A DNA stretch of 10,194 bases, from the NCBI GenBank assembly GCA_005888395.1, contig VAXF01000079.1:1-10194 (forward strand), in the 5' to 3' direction. This DNA is from Actinomycetota bacterium. GTDB taxonomy: Bacteria > Actinomycetota > Acidimicrobiia > Acidimicrobiales > AC-25. Below, piece after piece: positions 1 to 6,156 of the stretch. Position 1 is the stretch's first letter; every line of letters begins with the position of its first letter. Under the pieces are notes generated by a model. That model saw only the letters and a program-made list of their open reading frames with translations. It was not told where the DNA came from and did no database searches. The position numbers and the translations under genes were made by a program.

Positions 1-134
1 TCGGGCTCACCGCAGGCATCAACGCGCTCATCGTGGGCAACTACCTCACCACCCTCGGCCGGCCGGCCGAGGCCGACCTTCGCCTTCTCGCCGACCTGCG
101 GATGCCCGTCGGCGTGCTCGCCAAGGTCATCTAA
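1..134 (+). CDS. bioB: Biotin synthase, C-terminal end (partial)
   Basis: This is the last 43 codons of a gene that begins before the window; the reading frame starts at base 3 and stops at TAA 132-134. The visible protein runs GLTAGINALIVGNYLTTLGR, then PAEADLRLLADLRMPVGVLA, and ends in KVI. The GINALIVGNYLTT stretch is the characteristic C-terminal segment of biotin synthase, the radical-SAM iron-sulfur enzyme that inserts sulfur into dethiobiotin in the last step of biotin synthesis. The radical-SAM cysteines lie upstream and cannot be checked. The next gene starts 2 nt after the stop and looks like the actinobacterial BioB partner BsaP, which independently supports the call. Lipoyl synthase and other radical-SAM enzymes do not have this tail. 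Confidence 0.93.
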   Translation, partial: GLTAGINALIVGNYLTTLGRPAEADLRLLADLRMPVGVLAKVI

Positions 135-136
135 CC

Positions 137-307
137 GTGTACTGCGACGGGTGCGGCCAGCCCGTCGAGCGGTGCGGCGGGTGCCGGCGCGAGCTCGACC
201 CGCCCCGGTTCTGCACGGCGTGCGGCCGCCGGCTCACGGTGTACGTCACTCCCGGGTACTTCACGGCCCGCTGCCGCGACCACGGCGAGGTGACCGGACC
301 GCCGTAA
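137..307 (+). CDS. bsaP: BsaP-like biotin synthase auxiliary protein
   Basis: A 56-residue protein starts at GTG 137, only 2 nt after the bioB stop, so translation is probably coupled. It has seven cysteines: C3-x2-C6, C13-x2-C16, C26-x2-C29 and a lone C46 followed by D-H. There is no signal peptide or membrane helix, and the protein is arginine-rich. From family knowledge, Actinomycetota carry a small Cys-rich protein directly after bioB (Rv1590 in M. tuberculosis), reported to be needed by their biotin synthases; position, size and cysteine pattern all fit. The cysteines could hold an iron-sulfur cluster or zinc, and the sequence does not decide which. A generic zinc ribbon is the alternative, but the bioB linkage makes BsaP much more likely. 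The gene is small enough to be missed by automatic gene calling. Confidence 0.85.
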   Translation: MYCDGCGQPVERCGGCRRELDPPRFCTACGRRLTVYVTPGYFTARCRDHGEVTGPP

Positions 308-346
308 TTTCGCCCGGGACCGCTGCCGACCGGCGACACTGTTCCC
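305..346 (+). promoter_or_regulatory. Possible promoter of the ABC-F gene
   Basis: The 39 bp between the bsaP stop and the ABC-F GTG hold two weak -10 candidates. TAATTT (305-310) overlaps the bsaP stop codon and is the most AT-rich hexamer nearby. GACACT (335-340) lies 6 nt before GTG 347, the spacing expected of a leaderless transcript starting at the start codon. No clear Shine-Dalgarno sequence is present. Read-through from bioB-bsaP is equally possible. Confidence 0.25.
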
Positions 347-1935
347 GTGCTCGACGTCAACGACGTCACCGTCGACCTGGGGCATCGCGTGCTCGTGCGC
401 GGCGCCACGTTCCGCGTGGCACCGGGCGAGAAGGTCGCGCTCGTCGGCCCCAACGGGTCGGGCAAGACCAGCCTCTTGCGCACGATCGCCGGCGAGCTCC
501 GGCCGACGAGCGGCACGATCAAGGTGCCGGAGCACTACGGCTGGCTGCAACAGGACGTGCAGGCCCGGCCCGACGACGCCCATGAGGTCGCGCTGCGCCA
601 CCTGCTGGCCGCGCGTGACACGGCCGCGCTCGCCGAGGAGCTCGAGGGGGCACGGCGGCGGGTCGAGTCGACCACCGGCGTGCAGCTGGAACGAGCCGTC
701 AGGCGCTTCGCCGCGCTCGAGGAGCGTTTCCGCACGCTGGGCGGCTATCGGGCAGAGGCCGAGGCGCGACGGATCGCGGCCGGCGTCGGCCTCCCCGACG
801 CCGGCCTCGAGCGTCGGGTGGGAACGCTCTCGGGCGGCCAGCGCCGGCGGCTCGAGCTCGCCCGTCTGCTCTACGCGGGCGGCGAGCTGCTCATCCTCGA
901 CGAGCCCACCAACCATCTCGACCTCGACGCCAAGGCGTGGGTGATGCAGTTCCTGCGCACGTCCCGGTGTGCGGTGCTGGTCGTGTCCCACGACATCGCG
1001 CTGCTCGACGACGCCGTCGACCGCGTGGTCGCCGTCGACCGCGGCCACCTCGACGTCTACAAGGGCACCTACAGCGAGTTCCTCGCCCAGCGCTCGGCGC
1101 GGGAGGCACAACGGGCCAAGGACGTTCGCCTCTACAACGAACGCGTCAGCCGCCTGAAGGCGACGGCCGAGCGGTTCCGGCACGGCAACGAGAACGTGGC
1201 CCGGAAGGCGAAGTCGATCGACAAGCGGCTGGAGCACATGGCCAAGTCGGCGCCGGTGGCGCTGTCGCCAAGGTTCGCTTCCCCGACCCGCCACGCGCGG
1301 GCGACATCGTGCTGGTTGCCGACGGGCTGGCCAAGTCGTACGGCCGCACGCGGGTCTTCGCCGACGTCACGTTCACGGTCGGGCGCGGTGAGCACTTTCT
1401 CGTGCTCGGGCTCAACGGCGCCGGCAAGACCACGCTCCTGCGGATCCTGGCCGGCGTCATCGACGCCGACGCGGGCTCGTTCCGCCCGGGCGCCAACGTC
1501 GAGATCGGCTTCTACGCGCAGGAGCACGAGGACATCCGCAACGGCGTCACCGTGCTCGACCACATGCGAGAGCGGGCCAACGGCCTCGCCGACCGAGACC
1601 TGCGCGCAGTGCTCGGCCACTTCGGGCTGACCGGCGACGCCGCCCACCAGGACGCGGGCACGCTCTCGGGCGGCGAGAAGACCAAGCTGGCCCTGGCGCG
1701 GCTCGTCGTGAGCCGGGCCAACCTGCTGCTGCTCGACGAGCCCACCAACAACCTCGATCCGCAGTCGCGCGAGGCGGTGCTCGCCGCGCTCCAGCACTAC
1801 AAGGGCACGATCGTGCTCGTGAGCCACGACACCGAGTTCGTCGCGTCGCTCGAGCCCGAGCGCCTCCTCGTGATGCCCGACGGCCAGGTCGCCTTCTTCG
1901 ACGAGGACGCGCTCGACCTGGTGGAGCTGGCTTAG
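347..1935 (+). pseudogene. ABC-F family ATPase, frameshifted
   Basis: The gene encodes a soluble protein with two ATP-binding cassettes and no membrane helices, as in ABC-F proteins that act on the ribosome (translation factors or antibiotic protection). Cassette 1 (GTG 347 start) has Walker A GPNGSGKT at residues 34-41, LSGGQ at 161-165, Walker B LILDEPTNHLD at 182-192 and switch His215. An Arg/Lys-rich linker follows at about 240-300. Cassette 2, in another frame, has GLNGAGKTT, LSGGEKTKLALARL, LLLLDEPTNNLD and VLVSHD, and ends at TAG 1933-1935. The frame changes near 1256-1266: upstream coding runs to KSAPVA, and downstream coding resumes at AVAKVRFPDPP. Without repair, frame 1 stops at 1630. 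A cassette-2-only product could restart at GTG 1309. The C-terminal pattern resembles the actinobacterial group containing Rv1473. The lesion could be a real mutation or an assembly error, because both cassettes otherwise look intact. Confidence 0.85.
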
Positions 1936-2114
1936 GGCTGGGGCGCGCCGCAGTGCCTGCACACGGCGTAGGCGCGTGACGTCGGGCGGGCGCAGGAGAC
2001 GCAGCGGTAGACGCGGATCTCGCCCCGACGGAGGCGACCCACCGCCTGCCACAGCATCCCGCCGACGGCGACGGCCATCAGCACCTCGAGCCCATCGCGC
2101 ACGACCGGGTTCAC
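1932..2114 (-). CDS. Small membrane-anchored zinc-ribbon protein
   Basis: A 60-residue minus-strand ORF starts at GTG 2114 and ends at TAA 1934-1932; its stop overlaps the TAG of the convergent ABC-F gene. Residues about 9-25 (LEVLMAVAVGGMLWQAV) form one hydrophobic helix, followed by an Arg-rich stretch (RLRRGE) that would sit on the cytoplasmic side. The C-terminal part has CVSC (C38, C41) and CRHC (C52, C55), a four-cysteine rubredoxin-like zinc ribbon. I do not recognise a named family. Similar short proteins pairing a helix with a zinc ribbon are usually annotated as hypothetical. The frame stays open upstream to 2642, but that extension lies antisense to the acyl-CoA dehydrogenase, so the short start is preferred. 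The ordered helix-plus-ribbon layout argues that the gene is real. Confidence 0.65.
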   Translation of the reverse strand: MNPVVRDGLEVLMAVAVGGMLWQAVGRLRRGEIRVYRCVSCARPTSRAYAVCRHCGAPQP

Positions 2115-2132
2115 GCACCTAGTCTGCCGTTC
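2115..2132. promoter_or_regulatory. 18-bp divergent intergenic, candidate overlapping leaderless promoters
   Basis: The start codons of the zinc-ribbon gene (minus, 2114) and the acyl-CoA dehydrogenase (plus, 2133) are 18 bp apart. TAGTCT (2120-2125, plus) fits the TANNNT -10 pattern and ends 7 nt before ATG. On the other strand CAGACT (2126-2121) shares the same bases and ends 6 nt before GTG. Neither start has a convincing Shine-Dalgarno sequence. The spacing is what leaderless actinobacterial transcripts would need. This is an inference from pattern and spacing only; there are no transcript data. Confidence 0.4.
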
Positions 2133-3283
2133 ATGATCGACTTCACCCTGCCGCCCGAGATCGAGGACCTGCGCAAGCGCGTGCGGGAGTTCATCGAGGA
2201 GGAGGTGCGGCCCGCGGAGGAGAAGCTGGCCGCCAACGAGGGCGACCGCTCCGAGCTCGTGCGCACCATCATCGAGCTGCGTGGCAAGGCGAAGGAGTGG
2301 GGCCTGTGGCTCCCGCACATGCCCAAGGAGTGGGGCGGGTTGGGGCTCGGCCCTGTCGGCATGGCCAGCGTGTCGGCCGAGGCGGCGCGCGCCGGGCTGG
2401 GTCCGTTCGTCCTCAACTGCCAGGCCCCCGACGAGGGCAACATGCACACGCTGCTGCACTGGGCTACGCCCGAGCAGAAGGAGAAGTACCTGCGGCCGTT
2501 GTGCGAGGGCGTGCAGCGCTCGTGCTTCGCGATGACCGAGCCCGAGGTGGCCGGTTCCGACCCCACGCTGATTCAGACGACGGCGGTGCAGGACGGTGAC
2601 GACTGATCCTGATCGCGCGAACCGATCCCGACGCCGACCCACCCCAGGCCCGCAACTCGGCCTTCATCGTCGAGACCAACACGCCGGGGTGGGAGATCGT
2701 GCGTGACGTCGAGACGATGGCCGGCGGCCACAACCACTGCGAGATCCGGATCACCGACATGCGCGTGCCCGGAAGCCAGATGCTCGGCGGCCGCGGCGAG
2801 GGCCACCTGCTCGGCCAGGCGCGCCTCGGTCCGGCGCGGCTCGCGCACTGCATGCGCTGGATCGGCCAGGCGGAGACGGCACTCGAGATGCTCGTGAGCC
2901 GCGCGATCGAGCGCTACTCGCACGGCTCCTACCTGGCCGAGAAGCAGGGGATCCAGTGGATGATGGCCGACTCGGCCATGGAGCTCTACGCGGCCAAGCT
3001 CATGGTGCTCCACGCGGCCTACAAGATCGAGAACGGTCTTCCGTTCCGCCAGGAGGTGTCGTTCGCGAAGCATCACGTCGCGAACACGCTCTGGCGCGTC
3101 ATCGACCGCGCCGTGCAGGTTCACGGTGCGCTCGGTTACTCGACCGACACACCGCTCGCCAACATGCTGAAGCAGGCCCGCTTTGCGCGGCTCGCCGACG
3201 GCGCCGACGAGATCCACCAGATGACGATCGCCAAGAACGTCATCAGCGCCTACAAGGAGACCGGCTCGGTCCGCAGCCGGTGA
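2133..3283 (+). pseudogene. Acyl-CoA dehydrogenase (ACAD10/11-like), internally broken
   Basis: Acyl-CoA dehydrogenases are FAD enzymes that make the alpha,beta double bond in the first oxidation step of beta-oxidation. The N-terminal part (ATG 2133 to TGA 2604-2606, 157 aa) has the all-helical domain and the FAD/substrate motif FAMTEPEVAGSDPT at about 132-145. Coding resumes in another frame at LILIARTDPD from about 2603 and continues through RVPGSQMLGG, QVHGALGYSTDT and RFARLADGADEIH to TGA 3281-3283. The last motif is typical of the ACAD10/11-type subgroup. What is missing is about 17-19 residues of the conserved loop that in relatives reads roughly WVINGHKWFTSNG; the frame change implies a loss of 3n+1 bases. 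A tandem CTGATC (2603-2614) sits at the junction. As sequenced the enzyme should be inactive. The start has a candidate leaderless promoter. The gene leads a run with two hydrolases. Assembly error is the main alternative. Confidence 0.85.
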
Positions 3284-3299
3284 CCTCACGCTCTGACGC

Positions 3300-4196
3300 G
3301 TGAACCTCCCCGAGCCCGACCGGGCGAGCTTCCTCGCGGTCAACCGCACGCGCCTGCGCCTCTGGGAGTGGGGCGACCCGGCCGCGCCGCCCGTCGTCCT
3401 CGTGCACGGCGGATGGGACCACGGCCGCATGTTCGACGGGTTGGCGCCGCAGGTGGCGGCGATGGGTCTGCAGGCGGTGGCGCTCGACTTGCGCGGGCAC
3501 GGCGACAGCGGACGACTGGGGTTCTCGGGCGCGTGCTGGGTCGCGTGGAACCTCGACATCGCCAAGGTCATCCGCCACGTGTCCGCGCGCTCCGGTGCGC
3601 TCGCCGGGCTGATCGGCCACTCACTCGGCGGGGGACAGGTGCTCTCGGTGGCGTCGGCGTTCCCGGAGCTCGTCGGGTGGGTGCTCAACCTCGACGGCCT
3701 CGGCCCGCCGCCGGAGATGATGATCGTCGAGGACCACGCTGCGGCCGCCACCCGTTGGCTCGCGGACGCCGAGGCCGTTTGGTACGGGCCACAGCGCGAG
3801 TACGCGTCGATCGATGAGCTCGCGGCGCGGCGCAAGGAGATCAACCTGCGACTGCCCGAGGAGTGGTGCCTGCACCTCGCCCGGCACGGGTCGCTGCGCG
3901 GCCCGAACGGCGGGCTGGTGTGGAAGAGCGACCCGGTCATGCGGGTCGGCGGACCGGGCCCGTTCGGCGAGTGGGCCCTGCTCTCCCAGTACCGCCGCAT
4001 CCGGTGCCGCGTCGTGGCGCTCACGGGGGCTGAGCCCGACATGTGGAGTGGCCTGCCCGACGACGCCATCGCCCGTCGGGTCGGCGCCATGCCCCACGGC
4101 GAGCACCACGCGGTCGAGGGCGCCGGCCACTACATCCACGTCGAGCGGCCCGACATCGTGCTCGAGCACGCCGGCCGGCTCGCGGATCTCCGATGA
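3300..4196 (+). CDS. Alpha/beta hydrolase
   Basis: A 298-residue cytoplasmic protein of normal length for the alpha/beta hydrolase fold, with no signal peptide. The oxyanion-hole motif HGGWDHG is at 36-42 and LDLRGHGDSG at 62-71. The nucleophile elbow GHSLGGG at 106-112 makes Ser108 the nucleophile, and GAGHYIHVERP places the catalytic His at 277. The acid is probably one of E245 or D247 in LTGAEPD. A cap region lies at about 140-225. The substrate cannot be told from the sequence; family members cleave esters, thioesters, epoxides or C-C bonds. GTG 3300 is chosen because it lies 16 nt after the dehydrogenase stop and keeps the whole fold. The stop overlaps the next gene's start (ATGA), so the two hydrolases are probably co-translated. 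The acyl-CoA dehydrogenase next door suggests, weakly, a role in fatty or aromatic acid breakdown. Confidence 0.88.
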   Translation: MNLPEPDRASFLAVNRTRLRLWEWGDPAAPPVVLVHGGWDHGRMFDGLAPQVAAMGLQAVALDLRGHGDSGRLGFSGACWVAWNLDIAKVIRHVSARSGALAGLIGHSLGGGQVLSVASAFPELVGWVLNLDGLGPPPEMMIVEDHAAAATRWLADAEAVWYGPQREYASIDELAARRKEINLRLPEEWCLHLARHGSLRGPNGGLVWKSDPVMRVGGPGPFGEWALLSQYRRIRCRVVALTGAEPDMWSGLPDDAIARRVGAMPHGEHHAVEGAGHYIHVERPDIVLEHAGRLADLR

Positions 4197-4921
4197 CGAC
4201 GCTGCTCGTCCTGCACGAGTACGGCGACGAGCGCGCCGCCGCGGGGTGGCAGCCGCTGGTGGACGGGTGGCTCGCCCGTGGAGGCGAGCCAGGAGCGGAG
4301 CTCGCCCGTGGAGGCGAGCCGGGAGCGGAGCTCGCCCGTAGAGGCGAGCCGGGAGGGGAGGCCGGGCGCGCCCTCGCCCTCGACCTGCCCGGGCACGGGC
4401 ACACGCCGTTGCCCGAGGGCGGCAAGTTGGTGCCGAGCGACCTCCAGCTCTTCGCTGTGCGGGCGCTCCGCGACGCGGGAGTCGCCGAGCCGCCCGTCGT
4501 CGTGGGCCACGGATGGGGCGGCTTCGCGGCCGAGCTCCTCGCCGCCGCGGGGCGGGCAGCGGCGGTCGTCCTCGTCGACGGCCTGGGCGGGCCGTGGGTC
4601 TCGCAGGAGGAGCTGGGCCTGCTCAACGCGCAGTGGCTCCGCGGCGTGTTCGAGGATCCCGCCGCCGATTCGGCGCCGGCCGGCGGCCTCGACCCGCTCG
4701 TGCGCCACGGCTTCGTGTCGGTCTGGGAGCGGGAGTTCACCGAGGCGCGCCGGGCGGCCGTGACAGTCCCGGTGCTCGCGCTGGAGACGCCGCGGTCGCC
4801 CACGCCGCGCGCCGAACGCGACGAACGTTTGGCCGCGTTCGGAGGCGAGGTCGAGTGCGAGGAGATCGCCGCCCCGGCTGCCGGGGCGGTGGCCGCCGCG
4901 CTCAGCCGGCGTAGCTGGTGA
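4193..4921 (+). CDS. Degenerate alpha/beta-hydrolase-like protein with in-frame repeats
   Basis: A 242-residue protein whose ATG overlaps the previous stop (ATGA, 4193-4196). The fold is recognisable from LLVLHEYGD (4-12), LDLPGHGHTPLP (63-74) and VVVGHGWGGFAAELL (102-116). The usual GxSxG nucleophile elbow reads G-H-G-W-G, so the expected serine is Gly107 (codon GGA). The C-terminus (EIAAPAAGAVAAALSRRSW) has no GxGH segment, so the catalytic His also appears to be absent. Residues 27-56 are three copies of a 10-residue unit, LARGGEPGAE, between the N-terminal strand and the LDLPGHG strand, where relatives have a short loop. It may be a pseudoenzyme, a binding or scaffold partner of the preceding hydrolase, or a decaying gene. 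The frame is otherwise intact. The 3' end overlaps the convergent dacB gene by 20 bp. Confidence 0.75.
   Translation: MTTLLVLHEYGDERAAAGWQPLVDGWLARGGEPGAELARGGEPGAELARRGEPGGEAGRALALDLPGHGHTPLPEGGKLVPSDLQLFAVRALRDAGVAEPPVVVGHGWGGFAAELLAAAGRAAAVVLVDGLGGPWVSQEELGLLNAQWLRGVFEDPAADSAPAGGLDPLVRHGFVSVWEREFTEARRAAVTVPVLALETPRSPTPRAERDERLAAFGGEVECEEIAAPAAGAVAAALSRRSW
4271..4360 (+). repeat. Three tandem 30-bp repeats inside a coding region
   Basis: Copies lie at 4271-4300, 4301-4330 and 4331-4360. Copies 1 and 2 differ by one base (A or G at unit position 21), and copy 3 has two further changes. Each unit contains an inverted repeat, CTCGCC-(6 nt)-GGCGAG; with flanking bases copy 1 forms 9-bp arms (4268-4276 and 4283-4291). 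The unit length keeps the frame and encodes LARGGEPGAE. There are no spacers, so this is not a CRISPR array. The arrangement looks like slippage expansion of a palindromic unit. Confidence 0.95.
4869..4889 (-). terminator. Strong GC hairpin past the dacB stop
   Basis: A perfect inverted repeat has 9-bp arms (CCGCCCCGG, loop CTG, CCGGGGCGG). Read on the minus strand it begins 13 nt after the dacB stop, where a terminator would be expected. It lies inside the 3' coding end of the convergent hydrolase (residues about 226-233). There is no T-tract on either strand, so it would be a non-canonical terminator of the kind proposed for GC-rich actinobacteria, or simply GC-rich coding sequence. Confidence 0.45.
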
Positions 4922-6119
4922 CGGCGACGGTGGCGCGGTCGATGGCGGCGTGCGCGAGGGCATCGGAGCGAGCCCCTGCGACCATGAACGCGAACCAGAC
5001 CCGGCGGCCCGAGACGGTGGTCGCGTAGCCGGCCAGCGTCGAGATGCCGGGTAGCGAGCCGGTCTTGGCGAACACGCGGCCGGCGGCGCTCGTCGCGCAC
5101 ATCCGCTGCTTCAGCGTTCCGTCGCCGCACGCCAGCGGCAGCGACGTGCGGAACATGTCGGCGACCGACGTGGCCCCGATGGCCTGTAGCCACCGCACCT
5201 CGTACCAGGGCGACTCCCGGTCGTGCAGCGACAACCCCGACCCGTCCGCGGACTGACCCCGGGCGAGGCCGAAGCTCTCGGCCAGGCGCCAGGCGGCCTC
5301 CACGCCGCCCATCGTCGTGGGGATGCCGATGGTGGCGCCGAGCTCCTTGTCGAGCTGCTCGGCGATGAAGTTGTCGGAGTGCTTGAGCGCGCTCGACACG
5401 AGCGCCACGACCGGCGGTGAGTCGTGCCACGCGAGGAGATCGCCCGGCCCCGACGGCGACGGCCCGGCGGTGTCGGGGCCGTCGACGGTGATCCCTGCGA
5501 CCCGGAGCGCGGTGCGCAGGCGCCCGGCGTCGGGCGCGACCGGCTCCGAGAGGTACGCGGCGTCGCGCCGCCACAGGTTGCGGTCGACCACGACCGCGGA
5601 CAGGGGCCCCGACTCGCCGGGCACGTAGGCCGCCTTCCATCCCGAGGCGGCATGGGCGCGGTCGTAGCGGCTGTCGTCGGCGTAGAGGGCGCCGGTGACG
5701 TGGGTGACGCCCGCGCCGGCGATGGTGAACGCCATCTCCTGCAGGCCGTTGCCCGTCAGGGTGGGATCGCCACCGCCGACGAGCACGAGGTCGCCCTCGA
5801 GCGTCCCGTCGGGCAGGACCGGTCCCGTGGCGCGCACCTCGGTGCGCAGGCGGTGGTCGGGGCCGAGGTCGACGAGCGCGGTCGCGGCGGTGTAGAGCTT
5901 CTGGGTCGACGCGGGCGGAAGCGGCCGGCTACCCGCGATGTCGACGCGGGGCCCGCCCTCGATCGCCACCGCCGCGCCGACGAGCGGGGCTGTCGAGAGG
6001 GCGAGAGCGCGCGCCACCTGCGTCTGGAGCGACGGCGGCGGCGTCGCCGCGCGCGCGGCCGAGGGCATGAGCGCGATCACGGACGCGATCAGCAACGCAC
6101 CGCCGACCCGCCGCACCAC
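4902..6119 (-). CDS. dacB: D-alanyl-D-alanine carboxypeptidase/endopeptidase (PBP4, DacB class)
   Basis: A 405-residue secreted penicillin-binding protein of peptidase family S13 that trims or cuts peptidoglycan peptide cross-links outside the membrane. The start at GTG 6119 gives a good signal peptide: MVRR, a hydrophobic core GGALLIASVIALMPSA and an ARA-AT cleavage site at about residue 24. All three active-site motifs are present: SxxK as S71-T-Q-K74 in LPPASTQKLYTAATAL, SxN as S248-D-N250 in KHSDNFIAEQL, and KTG at 352-354 in FAKTGSLPG. The large insert between motifs 1 and 2 that defines this class is also present. GTG 6116 is a possible alternative start. The frame is open further upstream, but only through acyl-CoA synthetase sequence. 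It follows the acyl-CoA synthetase by 37 bp and may share its transcript, an unusual pairing. No defect is visible. Confidence 0.92.
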   Translation of the reverse strand: MVRRVGGALLIASVIALMPSAARAATPPPSLQTQVARALALSTAPLVGAAVAIEGGPRVDIAGSRPLPPASTQKLYTAATALVDLGPDHRLRTEVRATGPVLPDGTLEGDLVLVGGGDPTLTGNGLQEMAFTIAGAGVTHVTGALYADDSRYDRAHAASGWKAAYVPGESGPLSAVVVDRNLWRRDAAYLSEPVAPDAGRLRTALRVAGITVDGPDTAGPSPSGPGDLLAWHDSPPVVALVSSALKHSDNFIAEQLDKELGATIGIPTTMGGVEAAWRLAESFGLARGQSADGSGLSLHDRESPWYEVRWLQAIGATSVADMFRTSLPLACGDGTLKQRMCATSAAGRVFAKTGSLPGISTLAGYATTVSGRRVWFAFMVAGARSDALAHAAIDRATVAVTSYAG

Positions 6120-6156
6120 CTGTGTCTCGACCCCCCGAGCTGCCGTCTTGAGGGCT

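Noticed and set aside
1240..1275. Programmed ribosomal frameshift in the ABC-F gene
   Set aside because: No slippery heptamer or downstream structure is evident, and ABC-F proteins are not known for recoding; mutation or sequence error is simpler.
2573..4090. A long minus-strand open frame of about 505 codons
   Set aside because: It is antisense to the acyl-CoA dehydrogenase C-terminal part and the first hydrolase, both with clear motifs. Its own translation is rich in Arg, Ser and Pro with no domain; it is a high-GC shadow.
4271..4360. CRISPR array
   Set aside because: The 30-bp units are directly abutting, have no spacers and are translated in frame.
5044..5256. Small plus-strand frame of about 70 codons starting MPGSEPVL
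   Set aside because: It lies inside dacB on the opposite strand, over the KTG region, with no domain of its own.
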